From contig JAEZCT010000002.1 in the NCBI GenBank assembly GCA_023433405.1, positions 1-64,000 of the forward strand: DNA of 64,000 nucleotides, given 5' to 3'. Of this stretch, positions 25,769-33,313 are shown piece by piece. The notes under the pieces were generated by a model. That model was not told the DNA's origin and did not search any database. It saw only the letters and a program-made list of their open reading frames with translations. The DNA is from Bacillota bacterium (GTDB taxonomy: Bacteria > Bacillota > Clostridia > Oscillospirales > Ruminococcaceae). How positions within the stretch are numbered: position 1 is the first letter of the stretch; each line of letters opens with the position of its first letter. Made by a program: the position numbers and the translations under genes.

Positions 25769-25816
25769 AAAATTCCCCGCAATCCCTTTAGCGATGTGGG
25801 ATGCGGGGAATTTTTT
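25769..25816 (-). terminator. Terminator of guaA
   Basis: AAAATTCCCCGCAATCCC pairs with GGGATGCGGGGAATTTT (one bulge). T-rich tails flank both sides. It follows the guaA stop by ~25 bp. Confidence 0.9.
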
Positions 25817-25840
25817 ATAATTGTGCTTGAAAGGGAGGGG

Positions 25841-27373
25841 CTATTCCCACTCAATAGTCGCCGGGGGCTTTGAGGTGATATCGTAAACAATGCGGTTGAT
25901 GCTGCGCACCTCGTTAATAATTCGGCCGGAAATCCGCTCCAGCACGTCGAAGGGGATTCTCGCCCAATCGGCGGTCATAAAATCGCTGGTGGTCACGCCG
26001 CGCAGGGCAAGGGTGTAGTCGTAGGTGCGCCCGTCGCCCATTACGCCCACCGAGCGCATGGAGGTGAGCACCGCAAAGTATTGGTGAATGTCCCGGTCAA
26101 GCCCGGCCTTTGCAATCTCCTCCCGGAAGATAAAGTCCGCATCCCGCAGGATGTCGAGCTTTTCTCTGGTAATCTCACCAATAACGCGGATGGCAAGCCC
26201 GGGGCCGGGAAAGGGCTGGCGCCACACCAGTGTATCGGGAAGACCAAGCTCCGAGCCCAGCGCGCGAACCTCGTCCTTAAACAACATGCGCAGGGGCTCC
26301 ACAATCTCTTTAAAATCCACAAAATCAGGCAGGCCGCCCACGTTGTGGTGGCTCTTAATCACCGCCGCGTCGCCGACACCCGATTCTATTACGTCAGGGT
26401 AGATGGTGCCTTGGGCAAGAAAATCCACCTGGCCAATTTTTTTGGCCTCCTCCTCAAAGACGCGAATAAACTCCTCGCCGATAATCTTGCGCTTGGTTTC
26501 GGGGTCGGAGACTCCCGCAAGGCGCGCAAGGAACCGTGCCTCGGCGTTTACGCGCACAAAATTTATGTCTCGTTTGCCAAACACCGCCTCAATTTCATCG
26601 CCCTCATTTTTGCGCATCAGGCCGTGGTCCACAAAGATACAGGTGAGGTTTTTGCCCGCCGCCTGGGTTAACAGCGCCGCCGCAACCGAGCTGTCTACCC
26701 CGCCTGAGAGCGCAAGCAGCACCTTACCGCCCGCAAGCTTTTCCGTCAGCGCGGCGATGGTGGTTTTCGCGTAGTTTTCCATGGACCAGTCGCCGGTGCA
26801 GCGGCAGATGTTGTATAAAAAATTACGCAGAATGCGTGTGCCCTGTTCGGTATGGTTTACCTCTGGGTGAAGCTGTATGCCGTAAAACCGCTTTTCAAGG
26901 TTTTCCATGGCCGCAACGGGGCAATCCGCTGTCTTTGCCGTGGCACGAAAGCCCTCGGGCAGCTCCGCAACCAGGTCGGTATGGCTCATCCAGCAAACGG
27001 CACGCTCCGGCATGCCCGCAAGCAAGGGGCTTGAGGTATCATAGGTAATCTCGGTGCGCCCGTACTCCCGGCGGGTTCCCGTCTGAATTCCGCCGCCCAG
27101 CTGGTGCGCCATGAGCTGAATGCCATAGCAAATGCCCAGAACCGGCACGCCCAGCTCATAGACCCCGCTGTCACAGCAGGGAGAGTCGTCCAGATACGCG
27201 CTGTTGGGGCCGCCGGTAAAGATGATGCCCGCGGGGTTAAGGGCGCGAATCTCCTCAATGGGCGTCTGATAGGAGCGTACCTCACAATACACCCCGCATT
27301 CCCGCACGCGCCGAGCAATGAGCTGATTGTACTGTCCGCCGAAATCCAGAATCAGAACGAACTGATGTGCCAT
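25841..27373 (-). CDS. guaA: GMP synthase (glutamine-hydrolysing)
   Basis: The 510-aa enzyme converts XMP to GMP with glutamine and ATP. The N-terminal class I amidotransferase has the nucleophile Cys in GICYGIQLMAHQLGG and His-x-Glu in GIQLHPEVNHTEQG. The ATP-pyrophosphatase P loop is ALSGGVDSSVAAAL, and the C-terminal dimerisation domain ends in SKPPATIEWE, the invariant tail. The ATG of MAHQFVLILDFGG fits the normal length; longer in-frame starts are not supported. A structured leader with a strong hairpin lies upstream, without a recognised riboswitch consensus. Confidence 0.97.
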   Translation of the reverse strand: MAHQFVLILDFGGQYNQLIARRVRECGVYCEVRSYQTPIEEIRALNPAGIIFTGGPNSAYLDDSPCCDSGVYELGVPVLGICYGIQLMAHQLGGGIQTGTRREYGRTEITYDTSSPLLAGMPERAVCWMSHTDLVAELPEGFRATAKTADCPVAAMENLEKRFYGIQLHPEVNHTEQGTRILRNFLYNICRCTGDWSMENYAKTTIAALTEKLAGGKVLLALSGGVDSSVAAALLTQAAGKNLTCIFVDHGLMRKNEGDEIEAVFGKRDINFVRVNAEARFLARLAGVSDPETKRKIIGEEFIRVFEEEAKKIGQVDFLAQGTIYPDVIESGVGDAAVIKSHHNVGGLPDFVDFKEIVEPLRMLFKDEVRALGSELGLPDTLVWRQPFPGPGLAIRVIGEITREKLDILRDADFIFREEIAKAGLDRDIHQYFAVLTSMRSVGVMGDGRTYDYTLALRGVTTSDFMTADWARIPFDVLERISGRIINEVRSINRIVYDITSKPPATIEWE

Positions 27374-27453
27374 ACTAAGGTACCGTACCTTTCTTTTTCT
27401 AAAATAGAAACCGCAATGATAAGGATGTTGCACTAAAGTCGGGAAAAACAGCC

Positions 27454-27509
27454 CCAAAGCCTTTTATGGGTTTCGTGATGCTTCTTTAACGGCATCATTC
27501 AGGCCTTGG
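27454..27509 (-). other. Structured hairpin in the guaA leader
   Basis: On the minus strand CCAAGGCC pairs with GGCTTTGG, and nested inside TGATGC pairs perfectly with GCATCA around a 10-nt loop. It lies ~80-140 nt upstream of guaA. It does not match the purine riboswitch consensus, so it is only a candidate cis-regulatory RNA or attenuator. Confidence 0.5.
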
Positions 27510-27590
27510 AGCGTCGGTTTTTTTAATTGTGAATCGGGTACAGGCTTTTTTAAAGTAAAGGGGTGGCTTGCTACTTAAAAGCACACTATC

Positions 27591-27619
27591 ATTTTGCCAT
27601 CTTCGCGCTAAAAATGCAA
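27591..27619 (-). promoter_or_regulatory. Possible guaA promoter
   Basis: On the minus strand TTGCAT is followed by a 17-bp spacer and CAAAAT. The hexamers are only moderate matches; spacing and position (leader ~210 nt including the hairpin) support it. Confidence 0.35.
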
Positions 27620-27674
27620 GCGGGAGCGCCCGCAAATCACTTTTTTCACATTTTGTAAAAAAGGAGGTAACATA

Positions 27675-27758
27675 CTGGCGCAAGTTCTGTCAAAAATAGA
27701 AGGGAATGCACCGATGCTTTCGCTACTTATACGAATCCGCTCAACAGGTGTAGACTAG
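27675..27758 (+). CDS. Possible small ORF behind an orphan Shine-Dalgarno site
   Basis: A consensus AAAAAAGGAGGT is followed after 6-7 nt by a CTG codon (or ATA one codon earlier) and a 27-codon open frame beginning LAQVLSKIEGNAP and ending at TAG. No ATG/GTG/TTG start is present in that position. It could be a small protein with a rare start, or the decayed beginning of a lost gene. No family is recognised. Confidence 0.2.
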   Translation: MAQVLSKIEGNAPMLSLLIRIRSTGVD

Positions 27759-27810
27759 TATAAGTTCATTATCTCCATATCCCCCAAACGGAAAGGATGA
27801 AACAAATCAA

Positions 27811-28740
27811 ATGAGGTATGTAAAGATTACGGCTTTTGTATGCGTGGTGTTTGCCGCGCTCGCGGGTATGCCCCAATGGACAAACGCGAAAACCGATGGA
27901 CTTAACCTCGCACCCACGGTCAACGCCAAAGCCTTTGAAACGCTGGAGGAGATCCCGATTTGGGGCTACCTTGAGCAATATGACCCGAATGGGGACGAGG
28001 TTACCCTTTCGGTGGTCAGGGAGGCCGGAAAAGGGCTGGTGACACTGTATGGCTCCACCTTTTTATACAAGCCCTATATGGGGGAGACGGGAACCGACAG
28101 CTTTTTAGTGGTGGCGTCCGACGGTGCGGGCAAGCTATCCAAGGAAGCGGAGATTACCATTCGCATTGGGGAGAACCTGCACAATGAAAGCTACGCCGAT
28201 ATGCGTGGCGACCCCTCTCATTACAGTGCGCTGATGCTGCTGCAGCACGACCTTGCGGGCGGTGAACGCATTGGCTCGGCGCGTCTGTTTCATCCGGGGG
28301 AGGAGATAAAAAGCGCCGAGTTTCTCATGATGCTGCTTGCCGCGACAGGCGACGGGGAGGAGCTTGCCCCCTGTGTCAGTGTGGATGTATCCAATAACGA
28401 CGAAATCAGCCTATGGCTAAAGCCTTATCTCCAGCGCGCACGCCAGCTTGGCGTGATTGGAGCAGGGAGGTTTGACCCCGAAAAAACCCTTACCCGGTGT
28501 GAAGCGGTGGAGCTTGTCTGCCGCGCCTCGGGAATGGAGGACGTACACTCCCGCCCGGTTTATATAGAGGATGTGGGCGATATTCCCGCCGAAAGCCTGC
28601 AATGCTACCTGAATCTGTCCGCGTGCGGAATGCTAGAGCTTTACGACGGATACGCCCGTCCCAACCAAACACTCACCCGCGGGGCGGCGGCAGACCTGGT
28701 TTGGCAGCTGTACCGCTACCGGCAGAGCCTTGCCGGCTAA
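27811..28740 (+). CDS. Secreted protein with cadherin-like/Ig-like domain and S-layer homology region
   Basis: The 309-aa exported protein has a signal peptide (to about residue 26, ...TNA), a cadherin-like/Big_9-type beta domain at about 33-118 (APTVNAKAFETLEEIPIWG, DPNGDEVTLSV, GTDSFLVVASDGAG), and a C-terminal region at about 130-305 resembling two to three divergent SLH repeats (AEFLMMLLAATG; LQRARQLGVIGAGRFDPEKTLTRCEAVELV; LNLSACGMLELYDGYARPNQTLTRGAAADLV). SLH repeats anchor proteins to cell-wall polysaccharide. The ATG lies ~12 nt after AAAGGATG, a long spacing. It is monocistronic. Confidence 0.85.
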   Translation: MRYVKITAFVCVVFAALAGMPQWTNAKTDGLNLAPTVNAKAFETLEEIPIWGYLEQYDPNGDEVTLSVVREAGKGLVTLYGSTFLYKPYMGETGTDSFLVVASDGAGKLSKEAEITIRIGENLHNESYADMRGDPSHYSALMLLQHDLAGGERIGSARLFHPGEEIKSAEFLMMLLAATGDGEELAPCVSVDVSNNDEISLWLKPYLQRARQLGVIGAGRFDPEKTLTRCEAVELVCRASGMEDVHSRPVYIEDVGDIPAESLQCYLNLSACGMLELYDGYARPNQTLTRGAAADLVWQLYRYRQSLAG

Positions 28741-28768
28741 AGCCCGCGAAAAAGTCACAGGAACGAAA

Positions 28769-28801
28769 CCGCAGCCCCGCGCGCTAAGCGCGGGGCTGCG
28801 G
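28769..28801. terminator. Shared hairpin terminator between convergent genes
   Basis: A 14-bp G/C-rich stem, CCGCAGCCCCGCGC with GCGCGGGGCTGCGG, lies between the SLH-protein gene and the convergent rodA-like gene. The T-rich stretch after it is modest. Confidence 0.8.
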
Positions 28802-28868
28802 AATGCTTTATTCTCCTAGGCTCATTTTCTTCTGTTCTTTCTATAGCTCAAGGAGGGCTATCCGTTCA

Positions 28869-30005
28869 TCAGCCCGACTCGGAGAAAAGGGCGCTGCTTC
28901 GGTGGGTGTATACGCTAAGCGCAAGACCAAGCGCCAGATAGATGGAAAGGATGGACGAGCCGCCCTTTGAAAAGAACGGCAGCGTAATGCCGATAACGGG
29001 CAAAAGCTTAAGACACATACCCACGTTTATAATGGTTTGCGCCGTAATCATTGCAAAGATACCCACGCAGATAGTTAACCCCAGCGTGTCCTTGGCAATG
29101 CGGGAAATAAACAAGACCTTGGTAGCCACGGCAAAAATCAAGCACAGCGCGGCAATACAGCCCACCAGCCCGAGGGATTCTCCAATAAAGGCAAAAATAA
29201 AATCGTTTTGAATCTCATCCACAAAGCGGTGGGAATCGGCGAAGAGACCGATACCCGAGAGCTGCCCCGAGCCGATGGAAATCAGGCCGGAGTTTTGCTG
29301 GTACTCAATGCCCAAGGGGTCAATGCCGGGGGTGAATATGGATTGAAACCGCCGCCGCTGCTCATCGTGCAGGATAAACGTCCATACCAAGGGCACCGCT
29401 ATTACGCCTAAAATGCCCGCTACCGCCAGGTAACGCATGGATAAGCCCGCCGAAAAAAGCATGGCCGCAAAGATGAATATAAAAACCAGCGCCATCCCGT
29501 CATCGCCCTGAAAATGAATGACCAGCACCGGCACCGCACCGTGAAGGCATAAGCCAAGCAGCGGGATAATGCGGTTGATGTTATCCTTAATCTTTTCCAG
29601 ATGATAGGCAAAGGAGAGGATGAACGAAACCTTTAAAAACTCCGAGGGCTGAAGGCTTGCGCCAAAGGGCAGAGAGATCCAGTTTAAGTTGTCGTTGCCC
29701 GCGCCCAAGCGGCCATAGCCGAAGATAAAGGTTGCCGCAACCAGCCCATACGCCAGCGGCACATGCAGCTTCCACAGCTTGCCCAGTAGCTTGTAATCAA
29801 ATTTCGAGAGGATAACCGCACACAACAGACCGAAAACGGTGCCGCCTATCTGTACATACAAACCGCGGGGGTCGCTCCCGAAGGAACGGAACACCGCCGC
29901 CAGCACCAGCATCCCGTAGCCGGTGGCGGACAGAGCTAGAACAAGCAGCAGCTTGTCCGTAGTTTTAAAATATCCTGCAATTGCCTGCCCGACGGACTTA
30001 AACAT
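28869..30005 (-). CDS. rodA: SEDS-family peptidoglycan glycosyltransferase (RodA/FtsW-like)
   Basis: The 378-aa polytopic membrane protein with about ten hydrophobic segments polymerises lipid II at the cell wall. The SEDS signature is clear: LQPSEFLKVSFILSFAYHL near residue 118, the conserved extracytoplasmic loop with the catalytic Asp region (GSGQLSGIGLFADSHRFVDEIQNDFIFAFIGE), and PVIGITLPFFSKGGSS near the C-terminus. The ADSHRFVDEIQNDFIF loop favours RodA over FtsW. It is transcribed alone from a good promoter ~210 bp upstream; no partner PBP2 is present here. Confidence 0.92.
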   Translation of the reverse strand: MFKSVGQAIAGYFKTTDKLLLVLALSATGYGMLVLAAVFRSFGSDPRGLYVQIGGTVFGLLCAVILSKFDYKLLGKLWKLHVPLAYGLVAATFIFGYGRLGAGNDNLNWISLPFGASLQPSEFLKVSFILSFAYHLEKIKDNINRIIPLLGLCLHGAVPVLVIHFQGDDGMALVFIFIFAAMLFSAGLSMRYLAVAGILGVIAVPLVWTFILHDEQRRRFQSIFTPGIDPLGIEYQQNSGLISIGSGQLSGIGLFADSHRFVDEIQNDFIFAFIGESLGLVGCIAALCLIFAVATKVLFISRIAKDTLGLTICVGIFAMITAQTIINVGMCLKLLPVIGITLPFFSKGGSSILSIYLALGLALSVYTHRSSALFSESG

Positions 30006-30087
30006 AGCATCACCATACCTGTATCACACATGAGCCCGCCCCGTCAGCCGGACTGTGCTTTTTGTTTTTCTTCTGTTTTCCGATTAT

Positions 30088-30186
30088 AGAAGTGTACAGT
30101 AAAAAAATCAAGCGAATAGCTTTGATTGATGGGTTTTCACGCGGTTTTTTCTCTGCAAACCCAAACTTTTTAAAGGAAATTAGCAT
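30088..30186 (+). repeat. Degenerate MITE-like element in the rodA leader
   Basis: The conserved core is visible (AAAAAATCAAGCGAATAGC, GATGGGTTTTCACGCGG, AAGGAAATTAGCATT) with drifted ends. It would lie within the rodA 5' leader, so the folded element may affect that mRNA. Confidence 0.65.
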
Positions 30187-30210
30187 TGCGAACGAAAGAC
30201 GAGTGCCTTT

Positions 30211-30239
30211 ATTATAGTATGGTTTTGTGTGTTTTACAA
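30211..30239 (-). promoter_or_regulatory. Sigma-A promoter of the rodA-like gene
   Basis: On the minus strand TTGTAA, a 17-bp spacer and TATAAT. The predicted leader is about 200 nt and includes the degenerate repeat. Confidence 0.75.
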
Positions 30240-30343
30240 GGAGTATTGCGGTATGCCATAAATTTTACAGTCAATAGGATAAACAAGGCTAGAACTGAGT
30301 GAAGCTACTGTCAGCGACGGTGTGCGATGCAGTCGGAGAGTGT

Positions 30344-30372
30344 TTGACACCCGGTTGCACAAATGATATGAT
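30344..30372 (+). promoter_or_regulatory. Sigma-A promoter of the GNAT gene
   Basis: TTGACA, a 17-bp spacer and TATGAT lie ~40 bp upstream of the acetyltransferase ATG. Confidence 0.8.
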
Positions 30373-30413
30373 TTTAATGTTTTACAAAAACAAACAAAAA
30401 GTGAGGATAAAGT

Positions 30414-30971
30414 ATGCAGCTTAATACGCAAAGACTCCTCATTCGAAACTTTGAATTGACGGATGAGGACGACCTGTGCGAGTACATGTTACAGCGGGTA
30501 AACGCCGAGTTTGAAGCATACCCCGATTTTAATCGCGAAATGGCAGGTCAGGTGGTAGCGTCCCGCTCCAAAAGCGATGAGTTTTTTGCGATTGAGTTAA
30601 AGGAAAGTCATAAGGTAATCGGCAATATTTATATGGGTATCCGGCAGTTTGCCGCCCGTGAAATGGGGTATGTTCTAAATGAACACTATCAGGGCAACGG
30701 ATACGCAAGCGAGGCAGGCTGCGCAATGCTTGCTTATGCGTTTGGGCAGGGGGTGCGCAGAGTTTATGCCGAAAGCACCCCGCTAAACATCCCCTCTTGG
30801 AGGGTGATGGAGAGGATTGGTCTGAAGAGGGAGGCGCATTTTCGACAAAACATTTCCTTTTGCACCGACGAACAGGGAAGGCCTATATACTGGGATACCT
30901 ACGTCTATGCCGCCCTCAATCCAGGCGGAAAGGACTGCGAGGTAGCGTTAAGCGGTCAACGTCTTTTATGA
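30414..30971 (+). CDS. GNAT acetyltransferase, RimJ/RimL-like
   Basis: The 185-aa protein begins LNTQRLLIRNFELTDEDDL, typical of the RimJ/RimL-type GNAT subgroup. The acetyl-CoA motif A is MGYVLNEHYQGNGYASEAG (Q-G-x-G-x-A). STPLNIPSWRVMERIGLKREA is the conserved distal part, with the usual Asn (N in PLNIPS). GAGGATAAAGT precedes the ATG. The substrate could be a protein N-terminus or a small amine. It lies ~70 bp upstream of fhs but has its own promoter. Confidence 0.92.
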   Translation: MQLNTQRLLIRNFELTDEDDLCEYMLQRVNAEFEAYPDFNREMAGQVVASRSKSDEFFAIELKESHKVIGNIYMGIRQFAAREMGYVLNEHYQGNGYASEAGCAMLAYAFGQGVRRVYAESTPLNIPSWRVMERIGLKREAHFRQNISFCTDEQGRPIYWDTYVYAALNPGGKDCEVALSGQRLL

Positions 30972-31040
30972 ATGGGAATTGTGTGGTATAATCAGTGTAC
31001 TATTTTTAATCTCCCATTTGTAAAGCTATGGAGGTACACA

Positions 31041-32708
31041 ATGCTAACGGATATTGAGATTGCACAGCAATGCGCCATGCTGCCCATCACCGAGGTTGCG
31101 CGGACGCTGGGGGTATCGGACGAGGAGCTGGTTCCCTACGGGCGCTACAAGGCGAAGCTGGAGGACAGCGTCTACGAGCGGCTGCGCGAGAAAAAGGACG
31201 GCAAGCTGATTCTGGTAACCGCCATCAACCCCACCCCGGCAGGGGAGGGTAAAACCACCACCACAGTAGGTCTTGGTCAGGGCATGAAACGGATTGGGAA
31301 AAACGCCATTATCGCCCTGCGAGAGCCCTCCATGGGACCGGTGTTCGGCGTAAAGGGCGGCGCGGCAGGCGGCGGCTACGCGCAGGTGGTGCCAATGGAG
31401 GACATTAACCTGCATTTTACCGGCGATATGCACGCCATCACCTCCGCCAACAACCTGTTATGCGCCATGCTGGATAACCACCTGCAGCAGGGCAATGAGC
31501 TTTCTATTGACTCCCGCCGCGTCCTCATTAAGCGGGCGATGGATATGAACGACCGCGCCCTGCGCGATGTGGTCATTGGTCTTGGCGGCAAGGCAAACGG
31601 CGTCCCCCGTGAGGATGGCTTTGTTATCACCGTTGCCACTGAGGTCATGGCAATTCTCTGCCTTTCGTCGGATTTTGCCGACCTCAAGCGGCGGCTTGGC
31701 AATATTCTGGTTGCCTACCGCTACGACGGCTCCCCCGTATTCTGCCGTGAGCTGCAAGCGGCGGGTTCTATGGCGGCGCTGCTTAAGGATGCCATTAAGC
31801 CCAATCTGGTACAGACCTTGGAGAACACCCCCGCGCTGCTGCACGGCGGACCGTTTGCAAATATTGCCCATGGCTGTAATTCGGTGCGCGCCACAAAGCT
31901 TGCGCTCAAGCTTGCGGATTACTGCATCACCGAGGCGGGCTTTGGCTCCGACCTTGGCGCGGAGAAGTTTCTTGATATTAAATGCCCCACGGCGGGGCTT
32001 GCGCCATCGGCGATTGTTATTGTCGCCACCGCCCGCGCCCTGAAATACAACGGCGGGGTGCGCAAGGAGGAAACCGCCCAGGAAAACACCGCCGCTCTTT
32101 CGTGCGGTCTTGATAACCTGCGCGCACACATTTCCAACATGAAGCGCTATGGCGTGCCGGTGGTGGTAGCCATTAACCGGTTTGCCTCCGATACCGAAGA
32201 GGAGCTGGCCCTGATTGAAAACTCCTGTAGGGAGATGGACGCGGAGTTTGCGCTCTCCGAGGTGTTTGCGAAGGGCGGCGAGGGCGGCATGGAGCTTGCG
32301 CGCAAGGTGTGCGAGGCGTGCGAAAAGCCGGCGAGCTTTGCGCCGCTTTACAACAGGCAGCTACCGATTAAAGAGAAAATCGGCATTATTGCAAAGAATA
32401 TATACGGTGCGGACGGCGTGGCATACAGCGGTGCGGCGGAGCGCTCCATTCGCGACATTATGGCGTTGGGGCTCGATAAGCTTTGCGTCTGTATCGCTAA
32501 AACCCAGTATTCCCTGTCGGATAACCCGAAGCTGCTGTGCCGCCCCACCGGCTTTGAGATTGCGGTTCGGGATGTGCGTGTCTCTGCGGGAGCGGGCTTT
32601 ATTGTTGTATATACCGGCGATATCATGACCATGCCCGGGCTTCCCAAAAGGCCGGCCGCCTGCATTATTGATGTGGATGATAGCGGCTGTATCGCAGGTT
32701 TGTTTTAG
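31041..32708 (+). CDS. fhs: Formate--tetrahydrofolate ligase
   Basis: The 555-aa cytosolic enzyme joins formate to tetrahydrofolate using ATP, feeding one-carbon metabolism. The P-loop-like PTPAGEGKTTTTVGLGQG (around residue 57) is diagnostic, as are REPSMGPVFGVKGGAAGGG and VEAGFGSD-type motif (CITEAGFGSDLGAEKF). The ATG of MLTDIEIAQQ is chosen because GGAGG lies 6 nt upstream; the longer frame crosses the non-coding leader. The FNT channel at 2509 could supply or release formate. Confidence 0.97.
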   Translation: MLTDIEIAQQCAMLPITEVARTLGVSDEELVPYGRYKAKLEDSVYERLREKKDGKLILVTAINPTPAGEGKTTTTVGLGQGMKRIGKNAIIALREPSMGPVFGVKGGAAGGGYAQVVPMEDINLHFTGDMHAITSANNLLCAMLDNHLQQGNELSIDSRRVLIKRAMDMNDRALRDVVIGLGGKANGVPREDGFVITVATEVMAILCLSSDFADLKRRLGNILVAYRYDGSPVFCRELQAAGSMAALLKDAIKPNLVQTLENTPALLHGGPFANIAHGCNSVRATKLALKLADYCITEAGFGSDLGAEKFLDIKCPTAGLAPSAIVIVATARALKYNGGVRKEETAQENTAALSCGLDNLRAHISNMKRYGVPVVVAINRFASDTEEELALIENSCREMDAEFALSEVFAKGGEGGMELARKVCEACEKPASFAPLYNRQLPIKEKIGIIAKNIYGADGVAYSGAAERSIRDIMALGLDKLCVCIAKTQYSLSDNPKLLCRPTGFEIAVRDVRVSAGAGFIVVYTGDIMTMPGLPKRPAACIIDVDDSGCIAGLF

Positions 32709-32771
32709 GCCTTGTTTATCTACATGCAAAACCTGGTCTTGTCATAAGAGTAAGCTCGTTTACAAAAGAAA

Positions 32772-32807
32772 CCGCCGCGGCTTTATCCCGCGGCGGCTAT
32801 TTTTTTA
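32772..32807 (+). terminator. Rho-independent terminator of fhs
   Basis: CCGCCGCGG pairs with CCGCGGCGG, followed by a run of seven T after CTA. It lies ~60 bp after the stop. Confidence 0.92.
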
Positions 32808-32810
32808 TTA

Positions 32811-32912
32811 ATACTAATATCCGATTTAAAAGAGTATAAAAATCAAGTGAAAAGCTTTAATTTATGGGTTTTCACGCGGATTTTTATCGACTCTTTTTGA
32901 GGAGATTAGTAT
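32811..32912 (+). repeat. MITE-like element, copy 5 (102 bp)
   Basis: This full-length copy appears identical in sequence to the one at 11653. It sits directly after the fhs terminator T run. Confidence 0.93.
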
Positions 32913-33054
32913 AACATGCTCAAAAGGCTAAAATCATTTCAATTTAAGCAGGGGGTGACCCTCCAGGTGCCCGTGGGGAGCTGCGGCACGAATATTGACG
33001 AAAAGAAAGAGGAATATCCCCGGTATTTTTGTAATAATAATTCCCAAATGCCTG

Positions 33055-33083
33055 TTGACAAATTGCCTTGGATAGCGTATACT
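33055..33083 (+). promoter_or_regulatory. Consensus sigma-A promoter of the cysK leader
   Basis: TTGACA, 17-bp spacer, TATACT. The same hexamers and spacing stand upstream of the sulfhydrylase gene at 35028. The leader to cysK is about 225 nt. Confidence 0.9.
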
Positions 33084-33087
33084 GATA

Positions 33088-33106
33088 CCATACTAAACAT
33101 ATATGA
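33088..33106 (+). promoter_or_regulatory. Candidate operator dyad downstream of the cysK promoter
   Basis: CATACTAAACATATATG lies five bases after the -10, in the same place as CATATGTTTTACATATG in the 35028 promoter. Together they suggest a shared regulator, possibly the Rrf2 protein at 23603. This is inferred from position and similarity only. Confidence 0.45.
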
Positions 33107-33134
33107 AATTGTACAAATTAAGCGAGGAACTGTT

Positions 33135-33236
33135 ATGGAAGGAACAATACCATACATACAAACCTTCTGCGGACGATGTTGCACCCGTGCAACGGAAGCC
33201 GGACCACTGGCTTTTATTCGCACGCGTAAAGCGTAG
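33135..33236 (+). CDS. Cys-codon-containing leader peptide upstream of cysK
   Basis: The 33-codon ORF follows GAGGA at normal spacing and starts with ATG. It contains three Cys codons within five (CGRCC, residues 12-16) in the middle and ends ~78 nt before cysK. The Cys codons fall on a perfect hairpin arm (GTTGCAC-CC-GTGCAAC), and a second weaker hairpin, GAAGCCGG/CTGGCTTT with TTATT after it, follows. This looks like a cysteine-sensing leader controlling cysK by ribosome stalling. The frame extends further upstream without a start site. No homology support is available. Confidence 0.5.
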   Translation: MEGTIPYIQTFCGRCCTRATEAGPLAFIRTRKA

Positions 33237-33313
33237 CGGGGCAATACTGTGCATGTCATGGTTTTACAGCAAAATTTTAATAACTTTTAATAGAAGAAAG
33301 GCGATGTTTAGAA

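Noticed and set aside
27374..27620. Purine (guanine) riboswitch ahead of guaA
   Set aside because: The conserved loop and junction sequences of the purine aptamer are missing.
32916..33134. N-terminal extension of the cysK leader frame
   Set aside because: It begins at the edge of a MITE-like element, upstream of the promoter, and lacks a ribosome-binding site; only the part from 33135 is plausible as a translated leader.
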